NCBI GenBank assembly: GCA_003577165.1
Contig: QEUM01000003.1
Location: forward strand, 1-64,000
Length of the DNA: 64,000 nucleotides
Source: Armatimonadota bacterium
GTDB taxonomy: Bacteria > Armatimonadota > Fimbriimonadia > Fimbriimonadales > ATM1
Reading direction: 5' to 3'
The notes beneath the pieces are model-generated. The model saw only the letters and a program-made list of their open reading frames with translations. It made no database searches and was not told where the DNA came from. Shown here piece after piece: positions 24,928 through 33,074 of the stretch. The position numbers and the translations under genes were made by a program. How positions within the stretch are numbered: position 1 is the stretch's first letter; each line of letters opens with the position of its first letter.

Positions 24928-26283
24928 TCAGCACTCCACGAACACCTTTTCTCGCTTTCCCGATGGATGAGGCTTGATGTTGTCCACCCGTTCGACTCGC
25001 AAGCTGGCCGGCTCGCCGATCAGTTTTGAGATAGCAGTCTGGACTTTCATCCCATCTTCTTCCGTCCACTCGCGGTCCATCACAACAGTCAGCACGAACT
25101 CCGACAATGATGTCTGACGGAGGCGGAACAGTTGGAGTCCGGCAAGGCGATGAATCGTCTGCACGACGGACGCGGCGACCCGCGGCCCTTCTTCCGTCTT
25201 CAGCCTTGCGATTTCTCGTCCTTCGATTCTCTCGAGCGCAGAAAGCCCCCGTCCGCATGTGCAGGCCCCACGCACTGCTATGTCTCCGATTTCGTACCGG
25301 ATGAAAGGAGTCACGAAGTTGCGCAGGTCCGTGAGAAGCACTCTCCCGGGCTCGCCGACGTCGCTCGGCTCACCATCTTCGCGAACGACCTCCACGAGAA
25401 CGCATTCGTCGATGCAGTGGTGAACCGTCCCTTCCGGGCAACTCGTTGCGATGTGGCCGACTTCATTGGTTCCATACACATCCCAAGTGTAGTCCGCCAC
25501 GAATTGGAGGTTGCACGCATCGATCTCCGGATAGACGACCTCACCCCGGTACTGCAAGTTCTTCCATCTGTTGGGCCCCAATCTGTTTCTCATTGTCCAC
25601 GCGTAGGTCGGAGTCGTCATGACCTGTTCGACACCGTGCTTTCGGAGCCGTTCCGCGACCGAACCGAGATCGTCACTCGTGTCGAACTTGAACATCGAAC
25701 CCGTTCTCAAAAGGCCGCGAATCATCGGCCCGCCCCAACCCTTCAAAATGAGGCCTCCGTCGAACGGCTGCCATGCATCGGGGTTCCCCGTGGAAGGACC
25801 CGTGAGCTCTGCGATCGGCGACCTCGGGTCCACGCTGTGCCACTGAAGTTCGCGGATTCGATTCGCCATGCCGATCCGAAGCATCCGACTGGTTACTGCA
25901 GATCGCACGACTCGTCCGCTCGTGCCTGAGGTGCTGGCCCAGTGGTGGATCGCATCTTCCGGAACAGCGGCTGGCGCAAGGTGAGCTTCCTGCGACAACT
26001 TGGCGACGGAATCCCTCGGCATCACGGGTAGAGCGAAGAAGTCATCCCAGTCTCCGATTCGCCGTTCGCCGCCGTAAAGTGACGCACACAGACTGCTGTG
26101 TTTGCTCGCATGCCTGACGACTCGGCGCACCTTTTCAAGTTGCCTCTCACGGATCTCATCTCGAGACAGCCATTGACTTTCGCCGAACGATAAGACTTCG
26201 CGCCTGAGTGCGCTCGCTCCCGGATCGACGCTTCCGGTGTCGAATTCCCGCAGGAACTCCTCTACGTTTGCCGCGCGGACCAT
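24928..26283 (-). CDS. PaaK-like AMP-forming acyl-CoA ligase / CapK-type adenylate enzyme
   Basis: 451 aa. It belongs to the phenylacetate-CoA ligase-like branch of adenylate-forming enzymes. The P-loop-like A8-type signature is S-T-S-G-T-S-G-R near residue 117. Y-G-T-N-E-V-G-H (the A5-type Y-G-x-T/N-E) lies near 272, and F-V-T-P-F-I-R-Y-E-I-G-D with the conserved R-Y-x-x-G-D near 325. The C-terminal lid has S-G-K-R-E-K-V-F-V-E, carrying a likely catalytic Lys. Relatives activate aromatic or fatty acids, or serve polysaccharide assembly (CapK); the substrate here is unknown. It overlaps cmk by 22 bp and is thereby tied to the tyrA-aroA-cmk unit, which hints at an aromatic substrate without proving it. 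Confidence 0.82.
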   Translation of the reverse strand: MVRAANVEEFLREFDTGSVDPGASALRREVLSFGESQWLSRDEIRERQLEKVRRVVRHASKHSSLCASLYGGERRIGDWDDFFALPVMPRDSVAKLSQEAHLAPAAVPEDAIHHWASTSGTSGRVVRSAVTSRMLRIGMANRIRELQWHSVDPRSPIAELTGPSTGNPDAWQPFDGGLILKGWGGPMIRGLLRTGSMFKFDTSDDLGSVAERLRKHGVEQVMTTPTYAWTMRNRLGPNRWKNLQYRGEVVYPEIDACNLQFVADYTWDVYGTNEVGHIATSCPEGTVHHCIDECVLVEVVREDGEPSDVGEPGRVLLTDLRNFVTPFIRYEIGDIAVRGACTCGRGLSALERIEGREIARLKTEEGPRVAASVVQTIHRLAGLQLFRLRQTSLSEFVLTVVMDREWTEEDGMKVQTAISKLIGEPASLRVERVDNIKPHPSGKREKVFVEC

Positions 26284-26933
26284 TCGGACAAAACCCTCTC
26301 GACGACTTGATCGATGCTCATGCCATCGGTGTCCAGCACGACCGCGTCCTTGCTCACCCGAAGTGGACTGTCGGGACGAGTGCTGTCACGGTGATCCCTT
26401 TCCCTTATCTGGTGTTTGAGTTCTTCAAGGTCAGCGTCCACTCCGCGCTGCTTGAGTTCGAGCCATCTCCTGCGCGCTCGCTCATCTTCTGAAGCGGTCA
26501 TGAAGATCTTCAGTCTTGCTTCAGGACAGACCACAGTTGTCGTGTCTCTGCCCTCCATCACGACTCTTCCGACACTGCACATCTCTTGTTGACTTCTCAC
26601 CAGCACCTGTCTCACTGCGGAATGAACGCTGAGTTGGCTCGCCAAATCCCCGATTGGGGGTTGACGAATCTCCTGCGTGACATTTTCGCCGTTCAACATG
26701 ACGACCTGAGGGTCGCCCGGACGGAATTCGATCTTCGCCTGCTGCGCCAGTCGCGCGGCGGCTTCACCGACGTTTGGACCGAGGCCTGCGCGAGTCGCGA
26801 GGAGTGCAACGCACCGATACATCGCCCCCGTGTCGAGAAACAGGAAACCTAGTTGCTTCGCGACGGCCTTGGCGACCGTGCTCTTACCCGCGCCGGCCGG
26901 TCCGTCGATGGCGATGACCTCCTTAGTTTGCAA
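26262..26933 (-). CDS. cmk: Cytidylate kinase
   Basis: 223 aa from TTG at 26933. This start places M-Q-T-K-E-V-I-A-I-D-G-P-A-G-A-G-K-S-T at the N-terminus, as in other Cmk proteins. GGAG lies ten bases upstream, and it overlaps aroA by 11 bp. Longer in-frame extensions run through aroA and are not credible. Cmk phosphorylates CMP/dCMP. Motifs are the P-loop G-P-A-G-A-G-K-S-T, Y-R-C-V-A-L-L near 35, V-V-M-E-G-R-D-T-T-T-V-V near 130 (G-R-D-I-G-T in most members) and R-A-R-R-R-W lid arginines. The gene order tyrA-aroA-cmk is seen in several bacterial groups (aroA-cmk in particular). Confidence 0.92.
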   Translation of the reverse strand: MQTKEVIAIDGPAGAGKSTVAKAVAKQLGFLFLDTGAMYRCVALLATRAGLGPNVGEAAARLAQQAKIEFRPGDPQVVMLNGENVTQEIRQPPIGDLASQLSVHSAVRQVLVRSQQEMCSVGRVVMEGRDTTTVVCPEARLKIFMTASEDERARRRWLELKQRGVDADLEELKHQIRERDHRDSTRPDSPLRVSKDAVVLDTDGMSIDQVVERVLSEWSARQT

Positions 26934-28188
26934 GACGACGCAACTCCTGCTCGAAGTCTGGAAAACTCGTGCGAATCGTCTCTGCGCCGAGGATTCTCGT
27001 TTCACCTTCCGCCTTAAGCCCGGCGACAGCGAACGACATGGCGATTCGATGATCTCCTTTTGCTTCGATAGTCGTTCCGTGCAGCTTGGTGGGTCCGGCG
27101 ACGGAAAAACCATCCTCCCAAACTTCTACGTTTGCTCCCATCTTCCGCAGTCCGGACGCGATCGCCTCGATCCTGTCGCTCTCTTTCACTCTCAATTCTC
27201 GCGCGTCTCGAAATTCGGAAGTTCCGTTGCATTGAGTTGCCAAAACAGCGAGCACGGGAATCTCGTCGATGAGCCTGGGAATCAGGGCCCCTCCGACTCT
27301 AAACGGTTTAAGATCTTCGGGCTTTGTCTCGACGCAAATATCCGCGATGGGCTCTGAGTCCGTACCCTCCGAGCGTACGAGCGTGAAGCTGACTCCGGCC
27401 TCCGCGAGCACATCGAGGATTCCGCTGCGCGTAGGGTTTACGCACACGGACTTCGCAGTGAGCGGCCCACCGAGCATCGCCGCTGCGACGAGAAAGAAGG
27501 CTGCGGAAGACGGGTCCGCAGGAATGTCAACTTCCAGATGTTCCGGTCGCCCGGGTGAAATCGTGACGGTCAGTCCTTCGACGCGCACGGAGACTCCGCT
27601 CGAACCGAGCATGCGTTCCGTGTGGTCGCGGCTGTGCGACGGTTCCGATACAGAAGTGTCACCTTCTGCTCCCAATCCCGCCAAGAGAACGCAAGATTTG
27701 ATCTGCGCGCTCGCGATGGGCGAGGCGTACTCGATGCCGTGCAGATTCGACGCCTGAATCGTGACGGGGGGGGTGTCGCCCTGGATGTCCGCTCCCATCT
27801 CCCGAAGCGGCTCGACGATTCGACGCATCGGTCTCTTGCTTAGCGATTCATCGCCGGTCAGAACGGCGGAGAGCCCTTGGCCTGCGATCAGCCCGGCAGC
27901 GAGCCTTAGAGTGGTGCCGCTGTTGCCGCACCAAAGCGGCGCGGCCGTAGAGGACAACTTTGAGGGCCGAATCCTAACGCTGTCGTCTCCTGCTTCGACG
28001 ATCGCTCCCAACGCCTTGACGAGTTCGAGCGTGTCCTCACAATCCTGTCCGCGAAGCGGCTTGCGGATGAGCGCGCCTCGGGCTGCCAGCGCACCAATCA
28101 GGTACGCGCGGTGGGTGATACTCTTGTCGCTCGGGGGGCGAAGTTCCCCCCAGAATCGGGAGGCCGGACTTGCGACTAATTCCTCCAC
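26923..28188 (-). CDS. aroA: 3-phosphoshikimate 1-carboxyvinyltransferase (EPSP synthase)
   Basis: 421 aa from GTG at 28188, which overlaps the tyrA stop by 13 bp and has GAGGG upstream. The alternative long frame is tyrA antisense-phase noise. It catalyses PEP plus shikimate-3-phosphate to EPSP. Motifs are P-S-D-K-S-I-T-H-R-A near residue 19, C-G-N-S-G-T-T-L-R-L near 95, L-T-G-D-E-S-L-S-K-R-P-M, R-E-L-R-V-K-E-S-D-R-I near 330, and D-H-R-I-A-M-S near 370. The Gly-Asn-Ser-Gly-Thr in the second motif (not Gly-Asn-Ala-Gly) is the pattern of class II-like, more glyphosate-tolerant enzymes in the literature. That is a family-level inference only. It carries a C8 tract (27766-27773) coding Pro-Pro. 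Confidence 0.95.
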   Translation of the reverse strand: MEELVASPASRFWGELRPPSDKSITHRAYLIGALAARGALIRKPLRGQDCEDTLELVKALGAIVEAGDDSVRIRPSKLSSTAAPLWCGNSGTTLRLAAGLIAGQGLSAVLTGDESLSKRPMRRIVEPLREMGADIQGDTPPVTIQASNLHGIEYASPIASAQIKSCVLLAGLGAEGDTSVSEPSHSRDHTERMLGSSGVSVRVEGLTVTISPGRPEHLEVDIPADPSSAAFFLVAAAMLGGPLTAKSVCVNPTRSGILDVLAEAGVSFTLVRSEGTDSEPIADICVETKPEDLKPFRVGGALIPRLIDEIPVLAVLATQCNGTSEFRDARELRVKESDRIEAIASGLRKMGANVEVWEDGFSVAGPTKLHGTTIEAKGDHRIAMSFAVAGLKAEGETRILGAETIRTSFPDFEQELRRLAN

Positions 28189-29030
28189 GCGGTCTTGGCC
28201 CTCGCTGCAGCTTGGAAGAACTCCAAAAGCGTCTGATGCTGTTCTGCGTCGACCGCCTTCTTCAATTCGCTCAGCATAAACTCGAAGTCTTCCAGCGCGG
28301 AGGCTACCTCGTGACGGTTCGTCGTGAAGATGTTTGCCCAAAGATCGGGATTCGATCCGGCGACGCGGGTCAAGTCGTTCCAACTCGCGCCAGCCACCTC
28401 GGGATGCACGAGGTTCGCTCCCATCTGTGCGAGGATGGCCGCGATCGCGTGCGGTAAGTGCGAGAGAATCGCCGCGTGCCGATCATGCTCCTCGGGTGTC
28501 AGAGTCAAGGGCTTCGCCCCAAGCGTGAGCACAAGCGAATGAACGGCCTCGTATGCGCTCTTGTCCGTCGCTTGTGTCGGCGTGAGCACCCAACTCCTCC
28601 CTTCGAATAGGTCCGCCTTCGCATCGGCGGCCCCCCGGCCTTCGTTTCCGGCCATGGGATGCCCGCCGACAAAACGCGGTCCAAAACGGAGCGGATACGT
28701 CTTCAGCCACTCGAGCACGTAACCCTTCACGCTGCTCGTGTCCGTGACGATGGAGTTGACCTTGCAGAACACGTCGGCCTCGATGAGGCACGGAATGAGC
28801 GCGTCAGGCGGAACCGCGAGCACCAGGATGTCCGCATCGCCCAAGTGGTTGAGCGTCTCGTAACTGGCGTCGACTGCTCCCATCCGAACGGCGTCCGCTC
28901 GGGCAGAGGGGGAGACGTCGAAGCCGATCACGCGCTTGGCAGCCCCCACTCCACGGAGACGGAGGCCGATGGAGGCACCGATCAGGCCCAGCCCGACGAT
29001 GCCGACAGTGCCGTAACTAACCCGACGCAC
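28176..29030 (-). CDS. tyrA: Prephenate dehydrogenase
   Basis: 284 aa, the monofunctional TyrA length. It oxidises prephenate to 4-hydroxyphenylpyruvate for tyrosine. The N-terminal NAD(P) Rossmann motif is G-I-V-G-L-G-L-I-G-A-S-I-G (residues 9-21). The conserved V-G-G-H-P-M-A-G-N-E-G (about 118-128) carries the catalytic His. L-S-H-L-P-H-A-I-A and the helical C-terminal dimer domain complete it. No ACT domain follows, so feedback control by tyrosine, if any, is not through ACT. First gene of the overlapping tyrA-aroA-cmk-PaaK-like set. The promoter was not identified in the 66 bp that separate it from the TfoX-like gene's 3' end. Confidence 0.94.
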   Translation of the reverse strand: MRRVSYGTVGIVGLGLIGASIGLRLRGVGAAKRVIGFDVSPSARADAVRMGAVDASYETLNHLGDADILVLAVPPDALIPCLIEADVFCKVNSIVTDTSSVKGYVLEWLKTYPLRFGPRFVGGHPMAGNEGRGAADAKADLFEGRSWVLTPTQATDKSAYEAVHSLVLTLGAKPLTLTPEEHDRHAAILSHLPHAIAAILAQMGANLVHPEVAGASWNDLTRVAGSNPDLWANIFTTNRHEVASALEDFEFMLSELKKAVDAEQHQTLLEFFQAAARAKTAWRN

Positions 29031-29096
29031 GCAGACGGTCCCTCCCGATATCGATTATCGGCACGCAATCGCAGCGACGCCTCTGGAAAGGCAAGC

Positions 29097-29432
29097 CTAA
29101 TGGATCGCTTTGCTTTTCGACTGAGCGTACCGTGCGCTCTTGAGGAGCCATTCCTTGAACGAGTTCTCGTCGTTGAGCACGCTGTTCGGCATAACCACGT
29201 ACTCGCTCATCTGGGGTCCATCGGGTGGCTGGAAGAGGGTCGCGCCGTCGAGGCTGAGCGCTTGCTCACGGTCCTCCGGCGAGAGTTTCAGGCTTACTTC
29301 ATCCTCATAGAGGATGGCGAACATCTTCTCGCCCGTATAGACTCCCATTCCGCCGAACATCTTTCGGGCCCGGGCGTCCAGACCCTCCGATGCCTTCATG
29401 ACTTGCTCGTAACGACTGGGTCGGTATGCCAT
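29097..29432 (-). CDS. TfoX/Sxy N-terminal domain protein
   Basis: 111 aa from ATG at 29432, which has AAGGAG just upstream; an in-frame GTG at 29444 would put the ribosome site inside the gene. The segment R-K-M-F-G-G-M-G-V-Y near residues 29-38 and the later L-K-L-S-P-E-D-R match the TfoX N-terminal domain. The C-terminal half of full-length TfoX is absent, as in many stand-alone members. In gamma-proteobacteria TfoX/Sxy activates competence genes, but short relatives are of unknown role. It is monocistronic, with unrelated genes on both sides. The region 29445-29611 upstream holds a TACAAT at about 29574-29579 (minus strand) that may be its -10. Confidence 0.82.
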   Translation of the reverse strand: MAYRPSRYEQVMKASEGLDARARKMFGGMGVYTGEKMFAILYEDEVSLKLSPEDREQALSLDGATLFQPPDGPQMSEYVVMPNSVLNDENSFKEWLLKSARYAQSKSKAIH

Positions 29433-29611
29433 AAGCTCCTTCACGTAGCGGCACCGCCGCTGGCGCGGTTCGTCCCCGCGTTAGGGAGTGCGATTCCCAA
29501 TCCAATCGGCCGATAGGCTCAGACTTATGGACAGGGCGGCTTTCGACTTCCCTGAGGACCCCCGCGGCGATACTATTGTACCCCGCGGCCCCCAGGGCCG
29601 ACCGGGAGCCC

Positions 29612-31609
29612 CTACCGTCGCTTCGCCCGGCCCTCGGTGGCTGCGAGCAGAGCCGCGGCCTTGCTTCGGATCGCTTCGGTCGGGCCTTCTGCGGCGAGAT
29701 AACGAAGGGCGTCGATCGGCCTCCTCGTTTGGTAGGACTCGCACACCTGAAGGGCTGCCGCCTTCTCGCCTGCGTCCCCAGTGTAGAGACTCATCCGCAG
29801 GTCGCCGACCTGGTCCTTTAGCGAGGCTGCAGGAGACTGGAGGCGGTTCAGGAAGCTGATCGCACCCATTCTCGCATCCGCATCCGAAGACGACAAGATT
29901 GACTTGAACAGCCGCTGGACGTGCTTCCTATCAATCTCCTGCGCCGACGGCGCCATTAGGTCTCTCAGTTCTTGCGGACGCTTCTCGAACCACCCTCGGA
30001 CATCGGGCCCGAAGTTGTTCGCGATGTGAGTTGCGAACCAGAGGAACGCATCGTCGCGCGCACCTGCGGCGAGCAGAAGCTTGGGATCGAAGATCTTCTT
30101 GTCCTTCAGTTCGGACTCTCCGTAGCCTCCACGACTCACGATGTCCCAGAGGTTGTTCACGTACTGCCCAGGCCCCACCCCCGGCATCATCCGCTTGTTG
30201 ATCTCGTCCATGGACGCTTTGCCGGTGTATTGCCATGTGCGCGCTTGGTCCCAAGGGCCCCGAATCCTGCTGTTCCCAGCGATCTGAGCAAGCGCGCCAA
30301 TCAACGGGTCCGGAGAAGAATATGGGTAATAGCGAATGCCGTCAGCCGGCTCTTTCAGATTCATGTTCAGACAGTGAGTTCTCATCTCCACGAACAGCGT
30401 TCGTCCGTCGACGGACAGACCGTTCTCCGGCTCGAACTGATATCGCAGAGGTGTGATGTTTGTCATGGTCTGATATCCGGATCTGTCCGGAATCCAACAG
30501 GTGCCTGGAGGAAAGTTGATCGATGAACCGCACTGTGGCTCGCCAAGGCCTTCCGGATCGCCCGGGAACCTCAGCACATTCATGTTGCTTCCCTGCGCGG
30601 CTGCGCCCTGCACCATGCCGTACAATTGAGGCATCGAGAGTCCCGACTTGCCAACAAGTCCGGTGACATACTCCGCGCCCAAGGATAACCCCACGTCCTG
30701 CACATACTGCGTGGACGAAGTTGTGAACGACTCTTTCGGATTGATGAAACTGCCCAAGGGCGGCGCCGGGAGTCTTGAGGTGGTGGACTCTTGTCGGTCG
30801 GGCGGCGGGGTTACATTGGGTTTCTCCCCGATTCTGGAGGTAATTGAGAACCGCGGGAGCGGCAACCCAGTCGTCCCGAGTTTCTCGGCGTATTCCTCCG
30901 TAAATTCGATCCCACCGAGCCATTCCATGTAGTTGTATCCAGACGACCCCCAGCCTCCGGTGTCTCGGAAGTGTTCGACCTTGGGTTCCTCCGCGTGAAG
31001 ATATGTGCCCGCGAGGAACGATGTCTTGCCGAGCAGGTCGAGACGTGGCTGCTGATGGCCCTCCAGTTTTACGGAGTTGTAGATCGTAGTGTCCGCCCAA
31101 ATGGTGCGATACTGACACGACAGTTTTAGGTCGGTCCATGCGTTATCGATCGCGAACGAATTGGGATTGATAATCGCTGAGCCGCCACCGAACAGTTCCG
31201 ACTTTGCCTTCTTCGTTGCATTGATCACCGCGCCGTAGACGTGGTTGCCGTAAGTGGGGCTACCGCTCGTCAGAACATCGATCGAGTTGATCACATCGAA
31301 TCCTTCGAACGTCTTGGACGAGTCGAACCAACCATCACGTGATTCGTTCCTCATCTCGGTCGTTGGCATCCCCTTGCGGAGGACTACGTTCAGATCGATC
31401 CGTGACGTCGGGATGCTCTCGATATCGGCAGATGCGACCCGCGTGGATACGTTGACCACGGTTTCGACGTCTGCGTGGACGAGACGGCCGCCGTGGCAAG
31501 GGTCCGGCACGAGGACTCCCTTCTTCGTGAACAAAGTCACTGTGGCGGTACCTCCGGGGATGTACGTTCCGAAGATTGCGACGGCTGGGGCGATAGTCGA
31601 AATCAGCAT
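29612..31609 (-). CDS. Large protein of unknown function (665 aa)
   Basis: ATG at 31609 is chosen because AGGTGAG lies six bases upstream; the longer frame runs through the tRNA-Sec gene and is rejected. Residues 1 to about 120 are beta-rich (A-V-A-I-F-G-T-Y-I-P-G-G-T-A-T-V-T-L-F) with no clear cleavable signal peptide. The middle has aromatic and Gly-rich loops and a few Cys. The last ~170 residues are alpha-helical, with a HEAT-like rhythm (A-R-M-G-A-I-S-F-L-N-R-L and K-A-A-A-L-Q-V-C-E-S-Y). I do not recognise a family. It could be a structural or cell-surface protein; there is no evidence beyond composition. It stands alone just downstream of tRNA-Sec, with its own promoter. Confidence 0.7.
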   Translation of the reverse strand: MLISTIAPAVAIFGTYIPGGTATVTLFTKKGVLVPDPCHGGRLVHADVETVVNVSTRVASADIESIPTSRIDLNVVLRKGMPTTEMRNESRDGWFDSSKTFEGFDVINSIDVLTSGSPTYGNHVYGAVINATKKAKSELFGGGSAIINPNSFAIDNAWTDLKLSCQYRTIWADTTIYNSVKLEGHQQPRLDLLGKTSFLAGTYLHAEEPKVEHFRDTGGWGSSGYNYMEWLGGIEFTEEYAEKLGTTGLPLPRFSITSRIGEKPNVTPPPDRQESTTSRLPAPPLGSFINPKESFTTSSTQYVQDVGLSLGAEYVTGLVGKSGLSMPQLYGMVQGAAAQGSNMNVLRFPGDPEGLGEPQCGSSINFPPGTCWIPDRSGYQTMTNITPLRYQFEPENGLSVDGRTLFVEMRTHCLNMNLKEPADGIRYYPYSSPDPLIGALAQIAGNSRIRGPWDQARTWQYTGKASMDEINKRMMPGVGPGQYVNNLWDIVSRGGYGESELKDKKIFDPKLLLAAGARDDAFLWFATHIANNFGPDVRGWFEKRPQELRDLMAPSAQEIDRKHVQRLFKSILSSSDADARMGAISFLNRLQSPAASLKDQVGDLRMSLYTGDAGEKAAALQVCESYQTRRPIDALRYLAAEGPTEAIRSKAAALLAATEGRAKRR

Positions 31610-31642
31610 TGTGCTCACCTGGGCTCTCGGTTGCCCGAGAAT

Positions 31643-31671
31643 ATTGTACGGGATTCTTGGTCCGACGCCAA
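31643..31671 (-). promoter_or_regulatory. Promoter of the 665-aa gene
   Basis: On the minus strand, TTGGCG (31671-31666) and TACAAT (31648-31643) are 17 bp apart. The start codon at 31609 is 33 bp further on, after AGGTGAG. The -35 lies 18 bp past the 3' end of tRNA-Sec, so the gene has its own promoter. Confidence 0.5.
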
Positions 31672-31688
31672 CTTTCCTTTCAGAGGAT

Positions 31689-31783
31689 TGGCGGGAGCGT
31701 GTGGGAATCGAACCCACCCAACGCCGTTGAGACGTCGCACTGGTTTTGAAGACCAGAAGGCACACCAGCACCCATCCGCCCCC
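31689..31783 (-). tRNA. selC: Selenocysteine tRNA (anticodon UCA)
   Basis: 95 nt, as in E. coli. Minus-strand reading: acceptor GGGGGCGG (31783-31776) faces ACGCTCCC (31700-31693), with seven pairs (one G-T) and a G-A at the eighth position. Then come discriminator G and an encoded CCA (31691-31689). The anticodon arm CTGGT-CTTCAAA-ACCAG has anticodon TCA, which reads UGA. A long variable arm with an inner palindrome (GACGTC) and the T arm GTGGG-TTCGATT-CCCAC follow. The extended acceptor/T stack and long variable arm are diagnostic of tRNA-Sec and separate it from a UGA suppressor. Its presence implies SelA, SelB, SelD and selenoproteins elsewhere; none is in this window. Confidence 0.96.
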
Positions 31784-31891
31784 GCTTGGGCATCTCGGAG
31801 CGCGCGATACGCCTGGTTCCTGGGTTCACCGGTCTACCTCGTCGCATGGCGCCTAATCCCAATATAGCCCCAACTGGCCCTCCGAGTTCCC

Positions 31892-31911
31892 CCGCCGCTC
31901 GGGCCCGGCGG
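31892..31911 (-). terminator. Hairpin just after the D-lyxose isomerase-like gene
   Basis: CCGCCG/CGGCGG stem (31892-31897 with 31906-31911) and an 8-nt loop, 5 bp past the stop codon at 31916. There is no T tract on the minus strand, so it is at best a weak or factor-assisted terminator separating the arg operon from tRNA-Sec. Confidence 0.3.
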
Positions 31912-31915
31912 TCGC

Positions 31916-32464
<549 letters not shown>

Positions 32465-33070
32465 TTATCTCAACTCGCTCTTCTCAATCACGCGTCCATC
32501 CGCATCGAGACGATACACGTAGGGCACTCCCGTATCCAAATTCAGATTCAGCACTTCATCCGTGGAAAGCCCGTCCAACTTCATCACGATGGCTCGGTTG
32601 CTGTTGCCGTGCGCGGAGACGAGCACGTTCTTGCCCTGGCGCACGTCTCCGAGAATCGCTCTTTCGAAGAACGGAAGCGTCCTCGCGGCTGTGTCCTTGA
32701 GCGATTCCCCACCCGGAGGCGAGATGTCGTAACTGCGCCTCCAGAGATGCACGATCTCCGCGCCATACTTCTCTCTCGTGTCCTGCTTGTTCAGTCCCTG
32801 CAGGTCGCCATACATCCTTTCGTTGAGCGCAGCATCACGAATGACCGGAACGTCCACACCCATCGTGTCGAGCATGATGGTGAGCGTGTCCTGCGCGCGC
32901 CTCAATGCTGATGTGTAGGCGACCTGAAAATCGAAACCGGACAATAACTCGCCCGCCCTTCTTGCCTCTTCCCTTCCCACCTCGCTGAGCGGGACATCCA
33001 CCCAACCTGTGAATCGGTCTTCGGCATTCCAAATGGACTGTCCATGACGGACGAGGACGAGCATCGGCAT
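32465..33070 (-). CDS. gpmA: 2,3-bisphosphoglycerate-dependent phosphoglycerate mutase
   Basis: 201 aa. Catalyses interconversion of 3- and 2-phosphoglycerate in glycolysis. The catalytic phosphohistidine is in L-V-R-H-G-Q-S-I-W-N (residues 6-15). R-F-T-G-W-V-D-V-P-L-S follows, the acid/base segment is L-N-E-R-M-Y-G-D-L-Q-G-L-N-K near 83-96, and V-S-A-H-G-N-S-N-R near 151 supplies the second His. At 201 residues it is shorter than E. coli GpmA (250) and lacks part of the C-terminal insertion, as in several other bacteria. ATG 33070 or 33064 may start the protein. The 4-bp gap to argH indicates co-transcription with the arginine genes. Confidence 0.92.
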   Translation of the reverse strand: MPMLVLVRHGQSIWNAEDRFTGWVDVPLSEVGREEARRAGELLSGFDFQVAYTSALRRAQDTLTIMLDTMGVDVPVIRDAALNERMYGDLQGLNKQDTREKYGAEIVHLWRRSYDISPPGGESLKDTAARTLPFFERAILGDVRQGKNVLVSAHGNSNRAIVMKLDGLSTDEVLNLNLDTGVPYVYRLDADGRVIEKSELR

Positions 33071-33074
33071 GCGG

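Noticed and set aside
31610-31771. Extension of the 665-aa gene to 31771
   Set aside because: The extra codons run through tRNA-Sec; the promoter and AGGTGAG favour ATG 31609.
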